Notes under the pieces: model-generated | Told to the model about the DNA's origin: nothing | The model's input: the letters and a program-made list of their open reading frames with translations, nothing else | Database searches by the model: none | Source of the DNA: Eubacteriales bacterium | GTDB lineage: Bacteria > Bacillota > Clostridia > Oscillospirales > CAG-382 | Assembly (NCBI GenBank): GCA_028702135.1 | Contig: JAQVPJ010000001.1 | Coordinates: forward strand, 1-64,000 | DNA: 64,000 nucleotides | Direction of reading: 5' to 3' | Shown here: positions 21,420-30,199 of the stretch, piece by piece | How the letters are laid out: the number at the start of each line of letters is the position of its first letter | Position numbering within the stretch: the stretch's first letter is position 1 | Program-made: the position numbers and the translations under genes

Positions 21420-21653
21420 AGAGATTCACCTATCCTCTATGCAGTATTTTTCATTATATATATTTTTGTGTATATTGTCAATATCTTTTTTTAAATATCA
21501 CTTGAGTCTAAAAATAAATACTATCTTATATTATACTTTTTCCAGAAAAAAATCAATTATTATTTATTTTTCATTGAAATGGTTCAAATTTTATGTTAGT
21601 ATAAAAGTGTTTTGAGGTGTTATAATAAGCATGAAGAAACAATCTCGAAAGGA

Positions 21654-21851
21654 ATGCTGTATAACATGATGAAAATGATGAAATCCAGAAGATCCGCCAT
21701 GATGATGTCTAATATTGCGGGTATGATAACCGGATTGATGCTCGGTTTTGTAGGAGCTTGTTTTTTGCACAAAGTCAGGAAAAACCAGAAAAGCTTGAAG
21801 AACAGGGCTAAAAAGGCTTTTAAAACAATAGAAAACACTATTTCTCTGTAA
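21654..21851 (+). CDS. Small YtxH-like membrane protein
   Basis: MLYNMMKMMKSRRSAMMMSNIAGMITGLMLGFVGACFLHKVRKNQ...; start could also be 21666. Confidence 0.6.
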   Translation: MLYNMMKMMKSRRSAMMMSNIAGMITGLMLGFVGACFLHKVRKNQKSLKNRAKKAFKTIENTISL

Positions 21852-21887
21852 GACATTCGTCTTACAGTCGTCATTCGGAAGGTACAT

Positions 21888-23408
21888 ATGGAGAAAAATT
21901 ACAGAATATCACATTTCAACGGACCGCGGGAGACAGATGAACTTGTTATTTATATTAACAAGCCTTCGACGGGAACCGGGGTGTGGGGTGTCGAGGCGGT
22001 TGTCGAAAACGGGATAGTCAGCTCTGTCGGCGGGAACGATAAAAAAATTCCCGAAGGTGATTTCGTCATATCCGGACATGGTAAAGCTGCCCTTTTTATA
22101 AAAAACAATATTACGGAAGGCACAAAGGTGCGTGTTGACAGAGAGAACCTTGTTTTATACGTTAACGAGGATGACGACACAAGAAAGTTCAACTTCGGCA
22201 GAAAAATCGAGGAGATTAAAAAGCGTTCAGAAAAATCGGGTATAAACTCGGATAAACTGATAGAGGAAATAGAGTGCGCTTATTCTACCGGCGAGTATGA
22301 CAAATGCAAGCGGCTTCTTGAAGAAGCGTATTATATTACAAGCACTACGAAAAAGGGAGAGATTCGCGGTATCTGGCACAGACCGCTTGAACGCAGTGCG
22401 GAAGAAATAGACGCCTGTGTCAGAAGGCTCGGCAATGCCGGGTTTAACCTGCTGCTTATTGAAACTATTTATGACGGGTTTTCGATCGGAAAACGCTGCA
22501 GCTATATGCCTTTGAGAAAAGACCTTGCCGACAATGACTTTGATATGATAGACGAATATATCAAAGCGTGCAGGAAATATAGAATAAAGATACACGCCTG
22601 GGTCGAGGACTTTTTTGTGGGCTCTGAACACCTTAAAACATCCGATAGCTGCGGATCCCCTGTAATAGACGAGCATCCGGAATGGGCTGCAAGAAAAAAG
22701 GACGGCACAATATATATGCATTCCGAGCCGGGTTTCATTTATCTTAATGCTGCTCTGCCTGAGGTAAGGGGATTTTTGAATGATATGTACCGCGAAATGC
22801 TTGACGAATACGGCTTTGATGGAATTCAACTCGATTATATACGTTATCCCGTCACAACCTCAGTTGACGAAAGCGTCGGATTTGATGAATATTCGGTAAA
22901 AGCATTTTTTGATTCGAGCGGAATTGACATCAGAACAGTTGGTTCCACCGATTGTATGGAATGGGATAAATTTGTTCACTGGTGTGCCGAAAATGTTACC
23001 ATATTTGTGAAAATGATGTACGACCTCATACGGGAATATAAAAACAATGGCAGGGAGTTGGTTTTATCTACCGCCGTTTTTGGTGATCCGGAGGCGGCAA
23101 TAAAACTTAAAAGTCAGGATTGGCGGCTCTGGTGTAAAAAAGGCTGGCTGGACTGGATATTCCCTATGGCGTACCTGAGTGATGCCGGTGATGTTTATAA
23201 AGAAGTAAAATATATGGTGGACAATTATAGGAATGTGCCAAACATTTCGGGTATTGCTCCGATGTACAACAAGCTCAATGTTATAGAATCCACAAAGCAG
23301 GTGGAGGCATGCCGCGACGCGGGCGCAAGCGGAGTCGCCTTTTTTGCAGCTCATAACCTGACCGACGAACAGATTGATAAGTTGAAAACAGGTGTTTTCA
23401 GGGAATGA
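21888..23408 (+). CDS. Glycosyl hydrolase-like (GHL10/YngK-type family 10-like) protein, no obvious signal peptide
   Basis: EIRGIWHRPLERSAEEIDACVRRLGNAGFNLLLIETIYDG...GFDGIQLDYIRYP; N-terminal ~130 aa beta-rich domain. Confidence 0.82.
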   Translation: MEKNYRISHFNGPRETDELVIYINKPSTGTGVWGVEAVVENGIVSSVGGNDKKIPEGDFVISGHGKAALFIKNNITEGTKVRVDRENLVLYVNEDDDTRKFNFGRKIEEIKKRSEKSGINSDKLIEEIECAYSTGEYDKCKRLLEEAYYITSTTKKGEIRGIWHRPLERSAEEIDACVRRLGNAGFNLLLIETIYDGFSIGKRCSYMPLRKDLADNDFDMIDEYIKACRKYRIKIHAWVEDFFVGSEHLKTSDSCGSPVIDEHPEWAARKKDGTIYMHSEPGFIYLNAALPEVRGFLNDMYREMLDEYGFDGIQLDYIRYPVTTSVDESVGFDEYSVKAFFDSSGIDIRTVGSTDCMEWDKFVHWCAENVTIFVKMMYDLIREYKNNGRELVLSTAVFGDPEAAIKLKSQDWRLWCKKGWLDWIFPMAYLSDAGDVYKEVKYMVDNYRNVPNISGIAPMYNKLNVIESTKQVEACRDAGASGVAFFAAHNLTDEQIDKLKTGVFRE

Positions 23409-24073
23409 TTTCGCTTGATGCAAGACTTAAATGCATCTATGATGCGGTCGGATATTGCGATTGCATTGCAGATATCGGAAGCGACCACGCACGGCTTCTG
23501 ATAGCTCTTATGCAATCAAAACGCATAAAACGTGCTATTGCCTGCGATATAAACGAAGGGCCACTGGAGCGCAGCAGAAAAAACGCAGCGGCACATAACA
23601 TAACGGAGATAGAATTTTACCTTTCTGACGGTTTTGATTCAATATTGCATTGCAGTTTCGACAAGGCCTCTATATGCGGGATGGGTGGAATACTGATCTC
23701 CGAAATAATAAGGAGAGGTGGAGAAAAAGCACACTGCGGGTTGATTTTGCAACCCATGACTGCTCACAGCGAGTTGCGTGCTTTTTTATGGAACAACGGA
23801 TATAGTATCAGCTGCGAATCCTTTGCCGTTGAATCAGGCAAGCCTTATGTGGTTATTTCGGCACATTATTCTGGGATAAAAGAGAGCTACCGTTATTCCG
23901 ATTTGTATCTTGGAAAAATAAGACCGGAAACACCGGAATTCAAAGCATACTGCAAAAAGGTATCAGCACAGGCAAGGATGAGGTTAAAAGGTGCGATGCT
24001 GACCGGAGGTATGACAAAAAACCTTTCGGAGTTGATTGAGCAGTGCAGGTATTATACTGATATAATAATTTAA
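23405..24073 (+). CDS. trmK: tRNA (adenine(22)-N(1))-methyltransferase TrmK-like
   Basis: DARLKCIYDAVGYCDCIADIGSDHARLLIAL...SICGMGGILISEII; overlaps the preceding stop. Confidence 0.82.
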   Translation: MISLDARLKCIYDAVGYCDCIADIGSDHARLLIALMQSKRIKRAIACDINEGPLERSRKNAAAHNITEIEFYLSDGFDSILHCSFDKASICGMGGILISEIIRRGGEKAHCGLILQPMTAHSELRAFLWNNGYSISCESFAVESGKPYVVISAHYSGIKESYRYSDLYLGKIRPETPEFKAYCKKVSAQARMRLKGAMLTGGMTKNLSELIEQCRYYTDIII

Positions 24074-24097
24074 ATACATAAAAAAGGGTTTGATAAT

Positions 24098-25144
24098 ACG
24101 AAGAATATAGTTTTGATTCCCGCATATAATCCCGATGATAAGCTAATTGAACTTATCCGTTCCTTGCAAAATGCAACCGGTATTGATGAGATTATTGTAA
24201 TCAACGACGGGAGCGCGGAAAAGTGCACGCCTGTGTTTTCTGAGATAAGCGAAAAGGTTACCCTGCTTACTCATACCGAGAACAGAGGCAAGGGTGCTGC
24301 TATTAAGACTGCTCTTGAATTTATATTTAAGTCAAATGATGAGCTTTGCGGAATTGTCACTGTTGACGCAGACGGGCAGCACAGCCCGGAGGACGCGCTG
24401 AAGCTGTTACATATTTTACCCGAAAAACCCGATTCTTTGTTTCTCGGTGTAAGAACTTTTTCTGCGGATATCCCCTGGAGATCACGCTGGGGTAACAAAA
24501 TAACCCGGTTTATATTCCGCATACTCAGTGGCGCAAAGGTTTCGGACACTCAAACGGGCTTAAGAGCGTTCACCTCTCTACTCATACCCTTTCTGCTCGA
24601 TGTCAGCGGCGACAGGTATGAATACGAGATGAATATGCTCGCCGCAGCCGCAAAGAAAAAAATCCCCTTATTGGAGATTCCAATCGCAACAATATATATG
24701 GACAAGCAGAACTCCGCTTCGCATTACCGTGTTGTAAAGGATTCAATGCGCATATACGGAAGCCTTTTTCTATATGCCGGAGCGTCTTTTTTGAGCTTTT
24801 TAGTCGATTTCGCATTCTTCAACCTTTTCGCATGGATTCTCGGTTTTTGGGATATCGATAATATATCCGTAATTTCGAACATCGCAGCAAGAATAATAAG
24901 CGCATCCTTCAATTATTACCTTAACAGTACCTATGTATTTAACAGCAGCCGAAAGCTGAATAACGCGATACAGTATTTCCTGCTCGCCGGAGTTATACTC
25001 TTTTTCAACACCGCAATCGTTCATTTATTTGATATTTACACGGATATACCGCGTAGCATATATAAAATATTCACCGAAATTATCCTGTTTACTGCAAGCT
25101 ATTTTGTTCAGAAGGTTTTAATTTTCAAGGTGGAAAAGCATTGA
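24098..25144 (+). CDS. Fusion of family 2 glycosyltransferase and GtrA-like membrane domain; start codon unclear (ACG 24098 or TTG 24113)
   Basis: (T)KNIVLIPAYNPDDKLIELIRSL...GIVTVDADGQHSPED; C-terminal GtrA helices. Confidence 0.85.
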   Translation, partial: TKNIVLIPAYNPDDKLIELIRSLQNATGIDEIIVINDGSAEKCTPVFSEISEKVTLLTHTENRGKGAAIKTALEFIFKSNDELCGIVTVDADGQHSPEDALKLLHILPEKPDSLFLGVRTFSADIPWRSRWGNKITRFIFRILSGAKVSDTQTGLRAFTSLLIPFLLDVSGDRYEYEMNMLAAAAKKKIPLLEIPIATIYMDKQNSASHYRVVKDSMRIYGSLFLYAGASFLSFLVDFAFFNLFAWILGFWDIDNISVISNIAARIISASFNYYLNSTYVFNSSRKLNNAIQYFLLAGVILFFNTAIVHLFDIYTDIPRSIYKIFTEIILFTASYFVQKVLIFKVEKH

Positions 25145-25163
25145 ATTTCAGGGAGCTTGTCAA

Positions 25164-26159
25164 ATGTTATCATGTAAAAACCATTTTCCTTTATGGGCGC
25201 ATTTCGTAATCGACGCATTATGTATCGCTATTTTTTCGGTTGCTTTTTACGAATTCTACTACAACCTTCCCACAGAGCTTGAGAGTGAGAATATTATTAT
25301 CGAAAGAAGCAAGGACGACAGGAGCACGGATGTATCTTATCAAGAAGAAATATCGGGGGATACTAATAAGGATGAATCCTATTTATATGGATGGGCACTT
25401 AAATTTCCCGATAAATTTACCGAAAACGTTGTTTCCACCGACATTTCTTATACGAGTCCGAACATCTCAGTTACTCTGACAAAGAATACAATGGAATCGG
25501 GCAACTCTGTTGTTACTTATTTTGTGGCAGATATTTACATTGCTGACATTGAATACTTACAGAGTGGATTTGCCCGTGATACCTATGGCAGAGGATATGC
25601 AGAGAATATTGAGGATATGAGCGAGCGTCTTGGAGCTGTTATCGCAATCAACGGCGATTATTACGGGCGCAGCAACAGCGGCGTCGTTATCAGAAACGGC
25701 ACTGTTTACCGAGCCACACCAGATTCAACCGATGTATGCGTTTTATATTATGACGGAAGAATGGAAACCTTTTCACCCGATGAATTTGATGTTGACAATG
25801 CGATTGAAGACAGTGCTTATCAAGCTTGGAGCTTCGGACCTGCCCTCCTTGATAAAAACGGCTTTCCGCTTACAGAATTCAATTCCAGCGTAACTCCCCT
25901 AAACCCGCGTACTGTTTTCGGATACTACGAACCCGGACATTATTGCTTTGTTGTAGTGGACGGTCGTCAAACGGGATATTCCCGCGGCATGACGATGTCC
26001 GAGCTGTCGATTCTAATGAACAAACTGGGATGCAGAGCCGCATATAACCTTGACGGCGGTCAGTCCTCCCTGATGACCATGTACGGTAAAATTGTGAACC
26101 AACCATATAAAAACGGCAGAGCCGTAAGCGACAGTATCTTAATAAAGGAACTCGAATGA
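25164..26159 (+). CDS. Phosphodiester glycosidase (NAGPA-like) family, membrane anchored
   Basis: N-terminal TM; AVIAINGDYYG, YNLDGGQSSLMTMYGKIVNQPYKNGRAVSDSILIK. Confidence 0.88.
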   Translation: MLSCKNHFPLWAHFVIDALCIAIFSVAFYEFYYNLPTELESENIIIERSKDDRSTDVSYQEEISGDTNKDESYLYGWALKFPDKFTENVVSTDISYTSPNISVTLTKNTMESGNSVVTYFVADIYIADIEYLQSGFARDTYGRGYAENIEDMSERLGAVIAINGDYYGRSNSGVVIRNGTVYRATPDSTDVCVLYYDGRMETFSPDEFDVDNAIEDSAYQAWSFGPALLDKNGFPLTEFNSSVTPLNPRTVFGYYEPGHYCFVVVDGRQTGYSRGMTMSELSILMNKLGCRAAYNLDGGQSSLMTMYGKIVNQPYKNGRAVSDSILIKELE

Positions 26160-26365
26160 TGCGTATCTTAAAATTTGTACTTTACAATCTGAACATTATA
26201 CTTGCCGGATTGTTCATGGTGTTTCAGATACTTGATATCTACAATCCGAAAATGAATTTTATCGGAAACGACATCACAATTTATCTATTGTTTGCCTTCT
26301 GTTTGCTCTCGATAGTAAATGCGGTTACCCTTCTTTTACATGAATATAGGAACAAGAAAAAATAA
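26156..26365 (+). CDS. Small two-TM membrane protein
   Basis: 69 aa, overlaps preceding stop (ATGA). Confidence 0.7.
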   Translation: MMRILKFVLYNLNIILAGLFMVFQILDIYNPKMNFIGNDITIYLLFAFCLLSIVNAVTLLLHEYRNKKK

Positions 26366-26368
26366 GAA

Positions 26369-26402
26369 AAGAAGCTGTACATTACATTTGTATAGCTTCT
26401 TT
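26369..26402. terminator. Bidirectional terminator between convergent genes
   Basis: aagaagct/agcttctt stem with flanking A/T runs. Confidence 0.8.
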
Positions 26403-26420
26403 GCTTTTATTGTGGACAAA

Positions 26421-27878
26421 TCAGCTCGGGTCGCTCAGTATTTTGTCCAAATTACTTTCGGAAACGATGACAATGATATAATCGACTATATCTCTTCCCT
26501 CCGCTTTGTATCTGTTAGCGTCGGTGAAGTTGATTCCGAACTGTTCGCTCTTGGCAATCATTACCTTGTTGAAGCGTTCTGCAAGTATATCTAACATCGG
26601 GAAAGCAGCGTTATCTCTATAGATAAGCGCGGAGGGAAGGTTCTCACGATCGGTCGCAACTACGAATCTGTCGTTTATACCTACGATCTTTTCACTGCTA
26701 CTGACCTCGGAGCTTGCCGGGGTTACATACATACTGTAATCGGTGTCTGATACATACTTCCTGATATCGCTTATATTTACGGAGATATTTTCACTATCGC
26801 TGAATCCAATGTCGAGATTTATATCGGCGTTTGGAATAAGGTCCAGCACGTTCTCCTTATAATGCTCCTTATTTATTCCGATATAAGACATTAAATCCCC
26901 GCCCTCGGACAGTACCATCTTCTCGGTAAACTCCTCAAGTGTCCTCGCCTTTGCATCGGGGAAGTTAAGAGCCAGCGTGTTTGCAATCTGCTCATAAACA
27001 AGATATGCGCCGTATTCGGTCAGGTGACTGTCGTTTTTACGAAATATCTCATATTCGCCGGCATCTCTTGCTGCGGCTAAAATATCATACATATCAATAG
27101 TTATGGCGCTTGTATTGGCAAGCTCCTTAGCTACCTGTTGATATTTTGTGGTGTAAGTTTTCCTCTCCGTGCCCTCGGGGAAAATATCAGGGTACAGCGA
27201 GGTAACGTCGGGAATAAGAACATAAACAAGTTCTGCAGGCTTACCCTTTGCTTTACTCTCTATTGTACTTACTTTTCCGTTTACATAGCTCCTGAAATTT
27301 TTAAGCTGTGTTTCGGTAAGAAGACTCATTCCGATATAATTATCCAGATAGGTATCAAAGTAAAGCTGTGAGTGTGTACCGACAGAAACCCCATATCCGT
27401 CGATACGTTTTTCTGCTGTAGCAAGATATTCTGCATAGAATACTCTTGGTTCGCTCTTCTCCTTGCCCTCGACGAGTGCCGTTGCCTTAAGCATGGTCTT
27501 CGAAGTCTTTTCGAGTTTGATTTGAGCGATAAAATATCCGTTTCTTGATTCTACCGTCACATCCTCCTCGCCACCCGTTATTTCAACGATTGCGCCCTCC
27601 TCGCAGGTTCCGGCGATAACGACTATATCGGCGGTCATATTCTTATTATCCTTGATAACAGGCATCTCGGTATGACCCTCCGGAGTTGAAACCGTTGTTT
27701 CCTCGGAAGTATCTACGCTTTCTTCACCCGACTGTTCAAATATTACCTCTTCTTCTTCTTGGCGTTCTCCACGTCTGACGCAGGAAGCCATCGTTACCGA
27801 AAGTACGGCTGTTATCACCAGCAGTATAATCAACACAATACCTTTGTTCTTAGTGTTTCTTTGCATATTATGACCCAT
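26421..27878 (-). CDS. Lipoprotein/secreted SGNH-like (AlgX/AlgJ-type acyltransferase-like) protein
   Basis: N-terminal TM plus C; TIDMYDILAAARDAGEYEIFRKNDSHLTEYGAYLVYEQIA. Confidence 0.75.
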   Translation of the reverse strand: MGHNMQRNTKNKGIVLIILLVITAVLSVTMASCVRRGERQEEEEVIFEQSGEESVDTSEETTVSTPEGHTEMPVIKDNKNMTADIVVIAGTCEEGAIVEITGGEEDVTVESRNGYFIAQIKLEKTSKTMLKATALVEGKEKSEPRVFYAEYLATAEKRIDGYGVSVGTHSQLYFDTYLDNYIGMSLLTETQLKNFRSYVNGKVSTIESKAKGKPAELVYVLIPDVTSLYPDIFPEGTERKTYTTKYQQVAKELANTSAITIDMYDILAAARDAGEYEIFRKNDSHLTEYGAYLVYEQIANTLALNFPDAKARTLEEFTEKMVLSEGGDLMSYIGINKEHYKENVLDLIPNADINLDIGFSDSENISVNISDIRKYVSDTDYSMYVTPASSEVSSSEKIVGINDRFVVATDRENLPSALIYRDNAAFPMLDILAERFNKVMIAKSEQFGINFTDANRYKAEGRDIVDYIIVIVSESNLDKILSDPS

Positions 27879-27988
27879 TTCTCCAACGATTTAAGGATGA
27901 TGAAAAAGCTTGGAAAACCGCCCTTCGTTGGCAGGATGGTTCCCCTGCAAGAAAGCCTTTTGCCTTCATTTATGTGCAAAAGATAGAT

Positions 27989-30070
27989 TTAGCCTTCCTC
28001 TTGTGATTTCTTTGTTTCAGCAATAACCTTTTGTGCCACTTCAGCGGGAGATTCGTCATATCTTTCAAAATCAAAGGAATATGATCCCCTGCCCTGTGTC
28101 ATCGCTCTTAACTGTATCGCATAAGTGCCCATCTCGGCAAGAGGAACCTCTGCGGCAACGACTGTATAGCCCTTTCGGTCTGTCTGATCAGTACCCATAA
28201 TTCTGCCCCTGCGCTTATTGAGGTCGCCTATAATATCTCCCATCATATTGTCGGGAATAACGACTTTGAGTGATCCTATAGGCTCAAGAAGCACTGCATT
28301 GCCCTGTCTCATACCTTCCTTGAATGCAAGGTTGGCGGCAAGCTTGAAAGACATCTCCGAGGAGTCAACATCGTGGTAAGAACCGTCATATAGGTTTGCT
28401 TTTAATCTGATTACGGGATATCCGGCAAGTATTCCCTTTGCCATAGACTCCTGCAGACCCTTTTCAACCGCAGGATAGAAGTTTTTAGGAACAGCTCCGC
28501 CGAAAACGCTTTCGGAGAAAACAAGTCCCTCTTCCTCTCCGGGCGAAAATTCAATTTTTACATGACCGTATTGTCCGTGACCGCCGGATTGCTTTTTGTG
28601 TTTACCCTCAACCTGTACTTTTTTCTTAATAGTCTCCCTGTAGGGAACCTTAGCCGGTTCAAGCTCTATTGATGTTCCGAAACGGTTCTTTAACCTTGAG
28701 CATAAAACATCGATCTGCGTGTCGCCCAGACCGTATATGCACATCTGCTTGGTCTCGGGATTATTATGATACTTAAGGGTATAATCCTCCTCGAGCAGCC
28801 TTGAAATGCCGGATGAAATCTTATCCTCGTCTCCCTTTTCTTTCGGAACGATGGCCATGCAGAAATAAGGTTTCGGAAGCTCGATCGGAGCGTATTTTAT
28901 TTTCGAAGATGAATCGCTTGAAAGAGTATCGTTGATATTTGTGTTTACAAGCTTGACGGTGACACCTATATCGCCGTAAGCAAGTTCATCGACTGCAGTC
29001 TCCTTAGTGCCGACACAGGTAGCAAGACGTGCAAATTTCTCCTGCTGTCCGTTGGTAAGATTGGTCATTACCGTGTCCTTTTTAAGGGTACCGTTCATAA
29101 CCTTGAAAAAGGTCTTTTTACCGAACTGGTCAGCAAGAGTTTTAAAAACAAAGATGCTTGCAGGTCCGTCTTCGGAGGCTGTTATCTCCGATACTTTACC
29201 CTCTGCGTCTATAACACTCTGCTCCTTTTTATCAAGCGGTGAGCAGAAGGATTCCGAAATTACATAAAGCAGATTACGAACACCCGATAGATTTATTGCC
29301 GAGCCCGAGAAAACGGGGGATATTGTTCCCTGCAGAAATCCCGAATTCAAAGCGGAATTCTTTTCCTCACCGGTAAGAGGCTCTTCCATAAAGTATTTTT
29401 CCATGAGTTCTTCGCTTGTTTCGGCAAGCGATTCATCGAGCTGCTTTTGGTAGTTCTCCATCCTGATCTTTTGACTCTCCGGCAAAACGACCTCGCTGCG
29501 CTTTCCCATTTTATCAAATTTATATGCAACATTCGTTAGCAAATCGTAATAGCTGAGATCCTCGGTCCCCTCATTAAAGGGAATATACATCGGGCATACC
29601 GAGGTGCCGAACTTCTCTCGCAGACTTTCAAAGGTTTCGTCGAAATTAGAATTTTCGTCATCGGTCTTATTAACAAAAAAAGCTTTAGGTAAATCTTTGG
29701 CGTTATCCCATGCAAGCTCTGTTCCGACCTTCACACCGCTTTTTGCCTCAACGACAATAACTGCGGTCTCCGCCACCCTAAGAGCCTCTTTTACCTCGCC
29801 GATAAAATCAAAATATCCCGGAGTATCAAGAATATTAATTTTAACGTCATTCCACTCTATGTTTGCCAAAGCGGTCGAAACTGAAATTCCTCTTTTTTTC
29901 TCCTCAGGGTCAAAATCACAAATTGTGTTTCCTTCAGTCGTCCTTCCAAGCCTTTCCGTTGCCTTTCCAAGGAACAACATAGCTTCCGCTAATGAGGTTT
30001 TGCCGTCACCGCCGTGGCCGATAAGGCAGATGTTTCTGATTTTACTCGAGTTAAATTTTGCCATGTACAA
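27989..30070 (-). CDS. Elongation factor G-like GTPase (EF-G paralogue)
   Basis: GHGGDGKTSLAEAMLFLGKATERLGRTTEGNTICDFDPEEKKRGISV; DTPGYFDF; NKTD; C-terminal EF-G domains. First residues could start at the MAKF Met (30064). Confidence 0.92.
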   Translation of the reverse strand: MYMAKFNSSKIRNICLIGHGGDGKTSLAEAMLFLGKATERLGRTTEGNTICDFDPEEKKRGISVSTALANIEWNDVKINILDTPGYFDFIGEVKEALRVAETAVIVVEAKSGVKVGTELAWDNAKDLPKAFFVNKTDDENSNFDETFESLREKFGTSVCPMYIPFNEGTEDLSYYDLLTNVAYKFDKMGKRSEVVLPESQKIRMENYQKQLDESLAETSEELMEKYFMEEPLTGEEKNSALNSGFLQGTISPVFSGSAINLSGVRNLLYVISESFCSPLDKKEQSVIDAEGKVSEITASEDGPASIFVFKTLADQFGKKTFFKVMNGTLKKDTVMTNLTNGQQEKFARLATCVGTKETAVDELAYGDIGVTVKLVNTNINDTLSSDSSSKIKYAPIELPKPYFCMAIVPKEKGDEDKISSGISRLLEEDYTLKYHNNPETKQMCIYGLGDTQIDVLCSRLKNRFGTSIELEPAKVPYRETIKKKVQVEGKHKKQSGGHGQYGHVKIEFSPGEEEGLVFSESVFGGAVPKNFYPAVEKGLQESMAKGILAGYPVIRLKANLYDGSYHDVDSSEMSFKLAANLAFKEGMRQGNAVLLEPIGSLKVVIPDNMMGDIIGDLNKRRGRIMGTDQTDRKGYTVVAAEVPLAEMGTYAIQLRAMTQGRGSYSFDFERYDESPAEVAQKVIAETKKSQEEG

Positions 30071-30099
30071 ATCCTCCGTTATATTTTGACATATAGAAT

Positions 30100-30128
30100 A
30101 TTATATGATATAAAGCTGCATTATTCAA
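30100..30128 (-). promoter_or_regulatory. Sigma-A-type promoter for the EF-G-like gene
   Basis: On the minus strand TTGAAT (30128-30123), 17-nt spacer, TATAAT (30105-30100). Confidence 0.6.
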
Positions 30129-30199
30129 TATTAATTTCTGATTTAATTGTTTGTTGACATAAAATAATGTAATACTTTTTTGTACATATTAAACAAAAA

